Positions 12,761-24,190 of a stretch of DNA of 64,000 bases are shown here, in pieces. The position numbers and the translations under genes were made by a program. This DNA is from Mastigias papua (Eukaryota > Cnidaria > Scyphozoa > Rhizostomeae > Mastigiidae). The number at the start of each line of letters is the position of its first letter. The stretch's first letter is position 1. Location of the stretch: positions 11,091,907-11,155,906 of the forward strand of contig OZ025274.1 of assembly GCA_964019165.1 (NCBI GenBank), written 5' to 3'. The notes under the pieces were generated by a model, which worked only from the letters and a program-made list of their open reading frames with translations, searched no databases and was not told the DNA's origin.

Positions 12761-14288
12761 GTTGCATTGAAAAGTAGGATTCAAACGTCATTAATTGAAT
12801 ATTGAATACTCCAATATGCTTCATTGTTTCTCTGAGCAAAGAGCATCAAGTTTTTGGACAAGTACTGTTGCCTTACCAAGAGTTTTATTAATTATAGAAT
12901 ATATGATATTGCTCCACATAATGTTGTGCATTTATAAACATACATACAGAAGAACTATAATTATGACATAATTTTTATTAACACTGCCAGAGCGCCATTG
13001 GGATTCCACTGCCAAACGTAACTGCACTGTTGCACGGAGTCTTTGAAACAACAGAGACTGCAGTCACAAAATCAAGTCATTGCATACTTCCACTGTAAGA
13101 GCACCTTCTGAGCAGTCGTCCAGTATGACCGTTGCCAACACCTATCCACCAGGTTTCATTCAAGAGTTTGTGTTGTACATTTTGGAGGTAGTAAGGTAAC
13201 TTTCTAAGCCATTTACGATTAATTTGACCTTTCTTCTCGGGACTCGGGATAAGTGTTTCTGTACAGCATTCATGCCGTCAATGCCGTAGCACTGAATTTG
13301 TCCACTCTTGAGCAATTTGGAATTTTTTTTGAACTTCCAGGTTCCCATTACAAATTAATAGAAATTTATAGACTCAAGAAGTCCAATGTTTAAATACAAA
13401 TTCGTCAACACTAAACAGAATTATTGCAGCTAGTAAAAACGTGAATGATTTTCAGATCAAACTTCTGCTGTACTGCTGCTGTAGCAATTCTCCACCATCA
13501 TATGACATCACTAGCTGCATTTCTGCTTTCAGTTCAACCCACGAAAAGAACTAACCTGGTCAAATCTGATATCAAAAATCTGAAAGCAAAGTGGTTAGTG
13601 AATTGTTCAGTTGAGAGCTCTGCATTATATTTGCTGATGATGCGAAAGCTAGAAAGCAGGTGAAAAAGCAGGGAATGTTTTTGAATACGATAATTATTGG
13701 TGTAATTTCATTTCCTATCAGTGTTCTCAAAAGATTGATATAAAAATTGAAATTCAAGCATCAAAATCTAAACCACCACCGAGCTGTGCTCAATTGCTTT
13801 TGCTAAAAGAAGGCTAAAATATTCGTGTAAATTAGAGTCACAGATATATCTTTCATTAAAGTTATTTAGCAAAATATCAATGTCTAGCGATCTATACTGT
13901 CGGAGAACTTTGGGTAGAATTTTCGTATCAATAATTATCACCTATGTACAAGCATTAATCATCTAATATTGAGATAAGACCAAATATTGTTTGTACGTTT
14001 ACTTCAAATACTACGTTGAAAAATGTCTGTCCTCGTTAATCAATCTTTGAAACTGTCTCACATTCAATTTTCTTTCTATATCAGTACAAATACATGTATT
14101 TATCGAAATATGCAAAAACTTGGATCTATCTCTGTAGTAGATATAAATTCCTATTTTCCAATCGCGTTCTGTTATAAAGTTTGCTATAGTAGACAGGCAA
14201 ACACGCAGTCAAACTATCGAAGCACACAACCTTTCCTACTGTATCAAATACTAGCAGTTTACTGAATTTAGCAGTCTGCGGTCCTTAC
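12761..14288. other. No assignable gene (possible intronic DNA)
   Basis: The best open stretch is on the minus strand at 13160-13348, with a basic segment VQKHLSRVPRRKVKLIVNG. It has no clear acceptor. It could be an exon of the gene that starts at 14460, but this is not supported enough to call. Confidence 0.35.
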
Positions 14289-14460
14289 CATTGTGAATCT
14301 GGCTGAAATGAGCATTACCACATGACCCATCATCGAATAATATCCGACATCTTGACTTCGTGTGGTTTATTGATAGAATCTTCGCGTAATAAAGCTTTCT
14401 TTCCCAGTCGACCAATACAACATCGTTAATGTCAAATGAGAACGTATCTTCACTTTGCAT
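14289..14460 (-). CDS. First coding exon of a tudor-like domain protein
   Basis: An ATG at 14460-14458 opens a 172-nt stretch ending at a good donor (AATG then GTAAGG). It encodes about 57 residues with the pattern of a tudor or chromo-barrel-type fold: DINDVVLVDWERKLYYAKIL, then a basic turn and CRILFDDGS, then FSQIH. In known families such folds read methylated lysine or arginine, or bind nucleic acid. The ligand here cannot be told. Downstream exons, at lower coordinates, were not confidently identified. The domain call rests on motif resemblance and not on an alignment. Confidence 0.5.
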
Positions 14461-14779
14461 TTCTAGCTATGTTATACCAAGCACTATTGGTATAAACGCG
14501 GTCATTCGTAGTACTAAGTATCGCTTGAACTCGCCACATCTTCGCGTAGACTGTAAGCTTGTGTGGCGTTTATATACTGGTTAGATCCGTAAGGATAAAC
14601 CACCTGCAACAGAGCTGGTTATCAAATTCATGGATCATGGCATCTCCAAAAACAATTCTATCGCATATAAACCTACCAGTAAACCAGTGCAAGGAATGCG
14701 TAATCAAGCACGCAATCGTGGGTTTTTACATCTAGGTTTTAAAAGTCAGTTCTAATGTGATGCATAATTTATATTGGTT

Positions 14780-15107
14780 TTGGCTGTAACAGTGGTCTTC
14801 GAATTCAGGTAGCAGCCTTGGAAAACAATTTTAGCTGTGCAATCAAATGAAAATACATCTTTAAATAAAGCCTTGGGAAAAATTAACGAGCAAAGTTACT
14901 TATTTTTTATTACATTTTTGATGTCATTATTTATAATCATAAACATCATTATTAAAAGTAAGAACCGTTAGTTCTATAGTTGACATTCAATAACTTGAAG
15001 TTTTATAGGCAGTTGAAATTGTTCGAGTTATCGAATTTTCGAGTTATTGGGGTTCGATGTAGCAAATGTTCGAGTTATCGGTCAATCGAGTTATCGAACA
15101 TCGACTG
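14780..15107. mobile_element. pogo-type MITE end
   Basis: The right border, read on the minus strand, starts CAGTCGATGTTCGATAACTC and continues with repeated TCGAGTTAT modules (15018-15106). This is the usual terminal and subterminal design of pogo/Tigger elements. A weaker CAGTGGTCTTCGAATTC near 14788 may be the other end, so the left limit is uncertain. Confidence 0.5.
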
Positions 15108-15109
15108 CA

Positions 15110-15860
15110 TTTTTTACGAAAACATAATTTCGACAGGTTTGGGCTAAATGTCCTGTTAGGCCGGTCGTTATTATTCGAAGTCTCTTTTGAAACTAGATTC
15201 ACTCAGAAGCAGCCTTAGTAATGATACCGGAGAAAACTCTTAACTTAAACACTATTCGATTGTTGTGGACAATATGTAATCCATTAGATATTAGCAGAGC
15301 TTTCATTTCATCACCAGAAAAATCCCCTGTGCAAAATGCTCGTGTTCATAGCCTCATGAGATTAACTGCTTGTCTTTATAATTAAAAAGTACATTCCAAC
15401 CATTGCTTCAGTTTGACTAAAGTTCATACATTGTTTTCAGGATTGTTCTGTGTACACTCTTGATGCTCAGATACAGAGTACCTGACATGCAAAACTCTAT
15501 TTTCAGCCAGCAGTTTCATTCGATAAGCTACAGTAGATTTAGAAACTGTGGGTTTCAAAAGTGATTGAATAATATTCTAGTGAACCTTGTTCGTGATGGA
15601 ATAAAGATTTGGTGTTCCTTCTGTCATTTCAGACTGCTCAAAAAGTTAAGAAAGTTCAGTACCTACAGAACTGTTGAAATCTAAGAAGTCGAAAAGTTTT
15701 ATAAAACTTCAAAATTTTAAGTTGTACTTAAGCCCATCATTTCCTTGATTCATTTCATATATATTTTCTGTATCAATCTATGTACTCCAGCTTTATATTT
15801 CTGTAGTGCTTGCCTGGTCGTGTGTAACACTGTAGTGTCATATGAAGTGCTTTCCTGTTG
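15110..15860. other. No gene seen; TTAAGAAAG-type repeat fragment
   Basis: This stretch has no exon-like open region. Around 15635-15720 there are AAGTTAAGAAAGTTCAGTAC and related modules, like those inside the MITE at 51550-52048. It may be 3' flank of the gene ending at 15861. Confidence 0.4.
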
Positions 15861-16215
15861 CTAGTTCATATCCACAAAACAATACAACTCAATACTTTCT
15901 TTAGGAAGGTTCAAGGGAACTTTGGTACTAGAATCGTGAAAAATCAAGAAAGTCTTAAATTGGGCTAAGAACTTTCTTACAAAATAAGCACGTGTAGCGG
16001 GGAAATTTTTCAAACATGGAAATTCCACAACAAAGATAGGTTGCCTTGGTTCAAATTTCTTTTCGATGATATGTATTGTAGGTACGGGATCCAAGCCCGT
16101 ACAATCATAGTAATTGTAAGAAAAACGGACCTGGTCATACAGATTAACCTGCTGTGGAAATTTGTATAAACATCTGGAGTTTCTCAAGCATAGATCATCA
16201 ACAACCTTTGAACAG
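15861..16215 (-). CDS. Candidate terminal exon of an unidentified protein
   Basis: On the minus strand TCTTTTAATCAG precedes a 355-nt open stretch ending in TAG. It encodes about 118 residues after one phase base. The composition is normal for a globular protein: it includes NLYDQVRFSYNYYDCTG, IFVVEFPCLKNFPATRAYF and a C-terminus rich in aromatic residues. I do not recognise a family. Its length without stops and a usable acceptor favour a real exon, of either a host gene or an old mobile element. Confidence 0.4.
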
Positions 16216-17550
16216 CTGATTAAAAGAAAAGTAGGATGTATCTAAAAGCTGAATAGGACACATACTGTAATTGGACCAGTGGAGGAAAGTGAAATTGTGA
16301 AATCGGCTCATAAAGCGCATGCTGCCTCTGGAAACCTCTCACAAATAGCATGTACTGTACCTTTTACTTCAACAGACGTGCAGCAGCTGCCGTAAAGCGA
16401 TAGAATTAGCGTTCGCCATCAGATAGCTATGAGCATTTGCAATTATCTTCCAAGCTATTCCTTCTGCAAGGTTTTGCATTATCCAGAAATATTTCATTTA
16501 TGTTTGAGTTAAGGAGCGTCTGATGTGAACAAATGTGTATTACTATCAGGGTTAGATTACATTTTTTCAAACTCCTCTCTACCTCTTAAGCACATAGAGG
16601 TTTAGTTCCGAAATACTAATTTCCAAACTGGTCTCTAAAGCAAAATACATTGAAAGTCAATGAAAGTTCTGCAGAAGTTCTTATACAATAAACTCTGCTT
16701 ATGAAAATCAAGGATGGCGTTCACAGATACTCTATTTACAGGTATAGATGAAGATTTTTCACTCTTTCATGCAACCTGTTGCTGAAAATAGCTCAAAACT
16801 GTTCAATATTTTGAAGCGTACCAATTGATTTTATTGAAATTGTGTTGATGTATTTAACTGTCTTCTTAAAGTCTCAATTTAATTCATCAATCTGTATCTC
16901 ATGAATGCAATGTTTGGACTGACTACACTCTGTTCGACACCTGAATACTTAAAGTGCTAATTGGAAACCTGTAGCAAATAGGTCAACCAGTTGAAATGCT
17001 TGTCGTATTCAGTCTCCAAGATAAAAATTTAATGAAAAGGAATGCAGGAAAAAACAGGTTCATTTGACAATATAAATATACTAAGTACACACACAAGACC
17101 TTGCAATTAAGTGAACTGAATATGGAACAATAGTGCTTTTGCTTACCTGTAATTGTCAAAAATTTTGAGGTAATCGGACAAACATAATGTGAAAGTCCTT
17201 GGAAGATTTGAGGCTTAATATAACTTCATCTGGCCAATTCACCTTCTTGCATTAAAAATAGAATTAGTAAAAGAGCTTTTATAGCTGTAAATAATAATAC
17301 TTTTGAAGTTACCGAATTCAGACCAAACACAATTTTGAGGAATAATCTACTTTTGTTAATGAAACGTGAATTTCTTTTCAGTGATAGTAATTTAATGGTA
17401 CAGTAATAGCCCACATTTAAGAATATGAATCTTTCAATCTAGCTTAAATAGATTCTTATGTAAATGGCATTATTCACATTATATATGATATTTGATATAT
17501 GATCTTACAATACCTAAATGGTACTTAAACTTCAAAGAAAAGTAAGTTAT
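16216..17550. other. No gene seen
   Basis: The region is AT-rich, with only short open stretches and no recognisable repeat ends. It could be intron or upstream flank of the exon at 15861-16215. Confidence 0.4.
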
Positions 17551-17554
17551 GCAC

Positions 17555-17665
17555 TTTTTTGTGGGAAAAAAGTTTATAAGAAAATGGGGCTCAAAAGGTT
17601 AAAATCTTAAGAAAATGTTAAGAATATCATGAGGCTCAAGTTCAAAAGTTCACCTTTTTTACTAG
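17555..17665. repeat. Half of a TTAAGAAA/GGCTCA family element
   Basis: The text GTTTATAAGAAAATGGGGCTC, TCTTAAGAAAATGTTAAGA and GAGGCTCAAGTTCA follows the left half of the MITE at 11650-12029 module for module. No matching right end was found nearby. Confidence 0.6.
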
Positions 17666-17996
17666 CCAGAAATCGATATTAGCTCATTCTTTGCAACTCC
17701 TTTACAAGTAACAAGACTTTTCTTTGATAATCGTGGTTAACAATATGTAATTTATAAGTGGCTCTTCTAACTTATCTATATCATATTATTACTTGGAAGA
17801 TCTCATTTTGCTACTATTTGTAAACAGAAGTCATAGAATCGGAGAATTATAGATTTATTCTTGGATTGAAAGCATGACTAGGTCGAAGCGAGGAAATACT
17901 TCATGAGTCTGCTGGCCTTTCCGCAGATAGTTTACGGAACTATATGAAAGAAAACTTTGACACCATGTTAGAACAGTCAATGAAATAACCGAACAG

Positions 17997-18800
17997 ATGG
18001 CGACTAAGGATTTTATTAACAATTTTCTGACAACATTAGATGAACAAAAGCATAAAATTGAGCAGCTGGACAGCAAAGTGGCGGTGATGGAGAGCCATAT
18101 TGCTCACCTTCAAAAATCACTCGAGAAAGCAGACCAATACCAACGAAGGCCCTGTCTGAAAATTAATGGCATAGATATACCTAATGGTTGCGAAAAAGAA
18201 ACAGGAGATGAGTGTCTAAGCATGGTAAAGCAAGTCGAGTAGGCAAGAAAGTGACGTTGAAAGGCAAAAAAGTGCAACAAATGATAACACTGGAGAACAC
18301 AATTCTTCTGCTAGGACAGAAACGTTTTCAACACAGCTAATAGTGTTGATTTAAAAAAATCATATCCACTTTGTCGTGTCACATCAGGTTTAATGAGTAC
18401 AAGATCACATGATTACAGTACAGACAACCATAAAAGACAATGTGATACAAGCGACCGCTCTTTAGTCATACTCTTGAAGGTAGTGTGAAAATGTCAATAC
18501 AATTGAAAAATGACAAAGATCCTTTCAGTCACACCTATGGTAAGTTCATCTTCAAAGAGAAGATAAAAATGTGCAAAAGATGATTGCTATGGGAGATCCT
18601 ACTACACTTACGTTAAGATTAAACTTAGAGACCAAGATAAACCGTTGGCACCTCACATCTTCTGCAAGTCCAAGAAGGAAAACAGTCGGCTCTGGACTAG
18701 GGGAAATCAGAACTCGCTAAAGTTCAGAATTCCTGTTATCTGGCAAGAGCCAACTAGCCACTTTGATGACAATCTTAGTCGGATTTAACAAAGGGAACTA
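17997..18800 (+). pseudogene. LINE ORF1-like coiled-coil remnant
   Basis: The first part (to 18242) encodes a heptad-rich segment, QKHKIEQLDSKVAVMESHI, followed by QYQRRPCLKINGIDIPNG. This coiled coil plus a YQRR...L.I.G.P motif is the usual pattern of the nucleic-acid-binding ORF1 of invertebrate LINEs. Past 18242 the reading continues only through frameshifts and stops, with phrases such as LKNDKDPFSHTYGKFIFKEK. It is dead and could belong with the RT fragment at 19380. Confidence 0.6.
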
Positions 18801-19379
18801 TAGTGTAATTTCTTTAGCAACTCATATTTTATATTCAAGCTTTTGTACGGTTCATTACGTGATAAAATATAGTTGTTTTGAAACAGGTTGTCTTGGTTAT
18901 TAGTAGCATACGCCTATCAAGATGGTGACAAACAATGTCTCATAATGCAGCATCAGCATTTCTTGCTCACTATTTCTTCTTAGATGCTAATCCTAACACA
19001 TTCACTCTCAGAGGTATGACCTATATGAGTCACCTTGGTTTATTCATAACGCAAATGGGACCTTAAGCATATCCTATATAGTAGCTCATCCTTCACAATA
19101 AATTATTTTAGTAACTTAATTTAGACATAGGAAAGTTTTCAAGTCAATTATGATCAAATTTAACTAACATAGAATTTTCACAGAATTTCAGTAACTACAC
19201 AAATTTATAATTTCTGTGAAACTTGTGTAAAATGGGACATGAAAAAGCAGAAAATTTAGACGTGGTGAGGGAAAAACGCTATAATACTCAGAATAAGCAT
19301 AACTAAAGTGATAAGATTCACGTGCGGTACAACCAAGCAGAGCAAAAATGAGAGAAGAAGTCAGAGAAAAAGCAGAGCA

Positions 19380-19660
19380 AGCAGATCAGTGCTTGGGCCG
19401 CTTTTATCCCTAATTTTCATGAATGATTTACTTAATGTGTCAAATAAGATCAAGATTTATCTTTTCGCAGATGAAGCAAATACTTCCGTTGAAAGTGAAA
19501 ATATTATAGAACTTATGCAGATTGTGAACAAAGAACTAAAATTAGTTCAAAAATGGGTAGATTCAAATATGCTATCGCTTAACATATCCGAAACTTATTA
19601 TATTATTTGTCAATCCCCTACCATGTCCATTCATTCTATCTGATACTGTAATTAAAATCG
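19380..19660 (+). pseudogene. Reverse transcriptase palm fragment of a LINE
   Basis: The stretch encodes LGPLLSLIFMNDLLNVSNK, then YLFADEANTSVES, then LVQKWVDSNMLSLNISE. This is the core RT palm with the catalytic YxDD-box aspartates changed to FADE, so the copy is inactive. The same text, more decayed, occurs in the LINE at about 22838-22990, so both belong to one family. Confidence 0.8.
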
Positions 19661-20468
19661 CAAAAGATTTGCTTTGTAGACCAGTGTAATGTGAATGACA
19701 ATCTGGCGACATCGGACCATCGTTTGTAAAGCCAGAAAAAATTGTGACAAATACAAGATTAAATTGGATTTAACAATGGAGAGATTTGAGTTGCCAAAAG
19801 ACAAATGTGTTGTTAAACTCTAATCAAAACTCATTTGCCCTTTGTAATTATAACTGCCAATCTTCCTAGCTTGATAATGGTAGATATCATTATTTGCATC
19901 TGGATGAACTTCAGAATCTGAGACATGACGTATAAAATTGTGAAAGGTTATCTTATTCAGATTGAAATCGTCTCTTTACCCAGTTTGCGTTGATTCCATT
20001 TTCATATGAATTTTTGTCTATCTAGGTTTAGATTTTAAATTTATTTCCTGTTTTACGTGTGGCCAAGTTTCAGAATTAAAATGGCTGTGTATTATTAGGC
20101 TCGCGGTCCGATGTTTATTATTCAATTTTGAGTTGCACTCTTTCTATCGTTCTAGCGACTATTACTTCATGTTCCCATTATACTATAAACTTGCTAATAA
20201 GTTACGTCTTTTCACGAAGCACGAGCTGCGTGTGCGTATGTCTAAACAGTGAACAGGAGAAAACTGTTACCATGCTTAACATGACTTTCCCATGATACCT
20301 ATCCAATTAGGTACTTCAGTCCGAGTATTTGTCGCTTATAGTAAGAAGAGTGACTATTCCTTGTTTATATTGCAATCCGTGGCAGTGACCCACTTGCGTT
20401 TTTGACTAATTAGCTTTATTCTTTGTAGATATTCCTTCCTTTTTATAACTTATAGAGTTTAGGCAAAA

Positions 20469-23400
20469 ATGTCTAAACTGCATGATTTTCAACTGACCTC
20501 ATACATCAATGGACTTCCAACCTTCGAATCATTCTCAGCTCTAAGCAATTTACCAAATCTGGGAGATTTTGACATTAACGAACACTTGCCTCAAAGCAAT
20601 GCCATTAATATACAGTATCAGAGCTTGCTTCTTTGAACACAAAAGCCCAAGATTTGGCTATATTGCATATCAATATAAGAAGCTTTTCTTGCCACTATGA
20701 CGAGCTAACCTCTCTTCTTCAGGCATCAACAATGATTTGACGGTCATTGGGGGTATCTGAGGTGTGGCACGGAGAATTTAATCAAATTCTTACTAACACA
20801 GCTATAGATGGCTGCAATTTTTTTACTACAAAAGCACATAGTCAACATGGTGGTGAGGGTTTGTATGCTAAAGCGTCTCTAATATCAAGTATAAGGAAAT
20901 GACCTAAACTCTAGTCGTGAAAGCTATGAAACTATATGTGTAAATAAAAAATGACAAAAATCTATTAATAATTTGTTGCGCTTGCAGGCATCCGAATTCT
21001 GGTATAGAAAATTTCACTAATCATCTATTAAACTTTTTCATCAAAGTAGTGAATAAGCGAATGTTCATAATGGGCGATTTCAATGTAACTTTGCTTAATT
21101 ATGATTCCCATACGCCAACCAATCACTTCGTTAATGCATTTTTCAATAGAAATTTCCTGCCCTCTATAAATCACCCAACAAGGATCTATGATCAAACTTC
21201 AACTATAATTCAAAATATCTTTACAAATACGATTGATTCAAAGATAATTATATGCGGTAATATTTTAACCCACATATCTTTACATTTCTCACAATTCCTA
21301 ATTCTAAGAAATACTAACACCTCTTATAACTATCCGGACACCTTTACGAATGTTAATGATTTTAACAAAATTGTCTTCAACTACTTACATTCTGTATCTG
21401 ATGTAGATTCAAGTTACAATAAGTTTTTAGATGATGTGACATCTCAAGTGAGCAAACATATTCCTAATAAAAAATGCTCAAAAACAGAGCTTAGATATAA
21501 TTTCAAGCCGTGGATAAACAGTAAGATTAAGAAAATGATGAAGATTAGAGATCAGTTGTTAAGGAAATGGAGACACAGCAAATCTGAAAGCGCTTTTTAT
21601 GTTTATAAGAGATTTAAAAACAGTGCAGGAAATGAATTAAAAAGGTCAAGGAGAAGGTTACTTTTAAAATTAATTTACAGAGAATAGAAATAGCATGAAA
21701 AAGTTATGGCAGGGGACCAAGTCCATTATTTCAAAGAAGAACTCTTCTTCCTCTAATATCAGTAAAATTAAAGATAAAAAAATGAAAATGTAACATCAAA
21801 TCCATCCGAAATACCTAATGCCTTCAATGACCCTTTTTGTTACTGTATCTAACGCAATTACTGGATCTATCCCAAAAACTACTAAATCACCAAATGAATA
21901 TCTTCGCAAAAGAAATTCAAATTCAATACTTCTTTCACCAGCCACTCCTATTGAAGTCAATCAAACAATTCTAAATCTTGATCAAACTAAATCTACCGGG
22001 CCCCATAGCATCCGAGTAAAAGCACTTAAAATTCTAGGACCAAAAATACCTCAACCACTTACCAAAATTGTTAACCAGTCGTTTGTCGAGGGCGAGTGAC
22101 CAAGTGGTTAGAGCGCTTGACTGCTGAGCAAAACATTGATAATTCGAGCTGAACCGTCGGATCATAGTTGGGATGTTCGTCCACTGCCCACCCAGCAGCA
22201 AATGGGTACCTGGTGGTAACACCGGGGAAGTTAAAGGCGGCGAGGAAAGGAACTGGCCACCCTACCTCACTATGCCGACGGCTCAGGGTAAGTGTCCCTC
22301 TAACGGGCACTCCCCCAACGTACGGAATCGTACATGGGATTCACCTTTACCTTTACCTTATCGAGGGCATATTTCCGTCAAAACTGTAAAAAGCCAAAGT
22401 GATTTCTATTTTTAAAACAGGTGATCCAGAAATACCCTCAAATTATACACCAATTTCTCTCTTACCTATAATTAGCAAAATCTTCGAGAAGTTGATGCAC
22501 GAAAGACTTTACTCCTTTTTAAAAGAACATAAACTAGTATACGCCTTAAAATATCATCGCATCGATCATGCACTAATTAGCATACCTGAAGATAGTAGAT
22601 CCACTCTTGATGAGTAGCGATATGGCTGCGGTATTTTGATTGACCTTCAGAAAGCTTTTGAAACTTTTAACTACGAAATTCTGCCCAAGAAACTGGACCA
22701 TTATGGTATAAGGGGAGGTATCCTGTAGTGGTTTAACTCCTATTTCTCAGATAGAAGCCAGTTTGTTTCAATAAATGGCCATGAATCTACCAAAATGGAA
22801 ATCTCATGTGATGTTCCACAGGGATGAGTGCTTGGGCCCCTGTTATTCCTTATTTTCATGAGTGACTTACTTCAAAAAAAAAAATTGTGAACTAAGAGCT
22901 AAAATTAGTTTAAAAATGGATAGATGCAAAATTTGCTATAACTTAATATATCCAAAACTATTTATATTAATTTTCAATCCCCTGCCATGTCCATTCATTC
23001 AATCTGATATTGTAATAAAAATCGGGAAAAAAGCATATTAGCATATATAATTACGTAAGATATTTAGGACTGCTTCTTGATGAAAATCTAAGTTGGAAAT
23101 TCCATCTTTCTGAACTGTCTGAGAAACTGGCAAGTACCTGTGGCATTCTCTTCAAAACTAGAGACTTGCTTCCCAATAACACATTGGCTAGTGCTTATAA
23201 TTCATTATTTTTGTACTTCTTAAAATGTGGCATTATTGTATGGGGCCAAACAGCCGCTTCATACATTGAACCGATATTTAAACTGCAAAAAAGCCCTTAG
23301 AGAAATTTTACTGAACATCCGAGATCTCACACACTTCCAACATTTAAAGCCCTTACACTCTTTAGACTGCATGACGTATTTCGATTCAAAATGCTTAGTT

Positions 23401-23900
23401 ATGTATTTAAGTCAATCAACAAACTAAATCCTATGTGCTTTCATAATTTCTTTACGTGGACTTCAAGCATTCATAAATATCATACAAGGCATTCTGATTG
23501 AGGTGATGTCTTCCTGACTCATGAAAATAGCCTCCAACAAGTCAAGTCGTTATATGGGAGCAAAAATTTCGAATGGTCTTCCAGAAGAGTTAAGAAATTC
23601 ACCTTCTAAATACACTTCTAAAATGCATTTTAAAAACATATTCTAAATTTTTTATAACTCAGGAAAACATATGCTAGAGGAATTACATGCACTGCTAATG
23701 AGCAAATTGTTACCTATAGCTGAAAGGGCTCTCCTCTCGTTATTTCTCGGACTACTGAGGGAGTCCTCCTTTAAGAAACTCCATTATCCATGCAGAATAG
23801 ACAATATTACATATTATATATTTTAGTTTTATATTTTGTAGTATAAGCACAGTATTATATTGCGTTAACTCTAATTTAATGGAATTTTAAATACAACGAA
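20469..23900 (+). mobile_element. Nearly full-length decayed LINE, split by a SINE
   Basis: Domains follow the usual order. An N-terminal segment starts at 20469. The endonuclease includes LAILHINIRSFSCHYDEL (about 20655), GVSEVWHGEFN (about 20750) and MGDFNV (about 21067). A linker with FKPWINSKIKKMMKIRDQLL follows at about 21505. The RT starts near 21950 (TKSTGPHSIRVKALKIL) and continues NYTPISLLPIISKIFEKL near 22440. The palm is at 22838 and the thumb at 23040-23650. Stops and frameshifts are frequent. The RT is interrupted at 22094-22360 by a SINE; removing it rejoins the frame at the expected VEG-IFPSKL junction. The 3' end near 23885-23908 has an AACGAAATGAAATAAC tail. It is of the CR1/L2/jockey endonuclease type. 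Confidence 0.85.
22094..22360 (+). mobile_element. tRNA-derived SINE, copy 2, inside a LINE
   Basis: The SINE is about 267 bp with an 8-bp target duplication TCGAGGGC (22086-22093 and 22361-22368). The head CCAAGTGGTTAGAGCGCTTG resembles the A-box arm of a type II tRNA (Ser/Leu-like), with a degenerate B box AATTCGAGCTGAACC. The body carries GGTACCTGGTGGTAACACCG and AACTGGCCACCCTACCTC. The tail is CACCTTTACCTTTACC. Because the LINE reading frame resumes after the second duplication, the insertion site is exact. Confidence 0.92.
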
Positions 23901-23939
23901 ATGAAATAACAAATAATGGTAATATCTTCAGCCAGTTTA

Positions 23940-24190
23940 CTCCAATAAAAGTTAAGAAAATCTTAAGAAAATCTCAGCTTCAGTTTCTAGAATACTTATA
24001 TCAAGTTATTCTTAAATAGATGATGATCTCAATTCAGCAATTTGTACTGATATATTTTAACAGCAACTGCACTGTTAAGAACCTAACCTAACATTTCAGC
24101 CTAAACAGGTTCTTATACAGAAAGAATTTAAAATGAAAATTTTAGCCTAACATGTTAGTAACACTCAGGTTCTTATACGCGGGTTATTAA
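23940..24190. repeat. TTAAGAAA/AGCCTAA family fragment
   Basis: AAAGTTAAGAAAATCTTAAG and CTCAGCTTCAG match the right half of the MITE at 11650-12029. They are followed by TTAAGAACCTAACC, AGCCTAAACAGGTTCTTATA and CAGGTTCTTATACGC, the same modules as at 3425-3480. This looks like one or two decayed foldback elements side by side. Confidence 0.5.

Noticed and set aside
22094..22170. Possible tRNA gene
   Set aside because: There is an A box and a degenerate B box, but no closed acceptor stem. The sequence continues into a conserved SINE body with target duplications.
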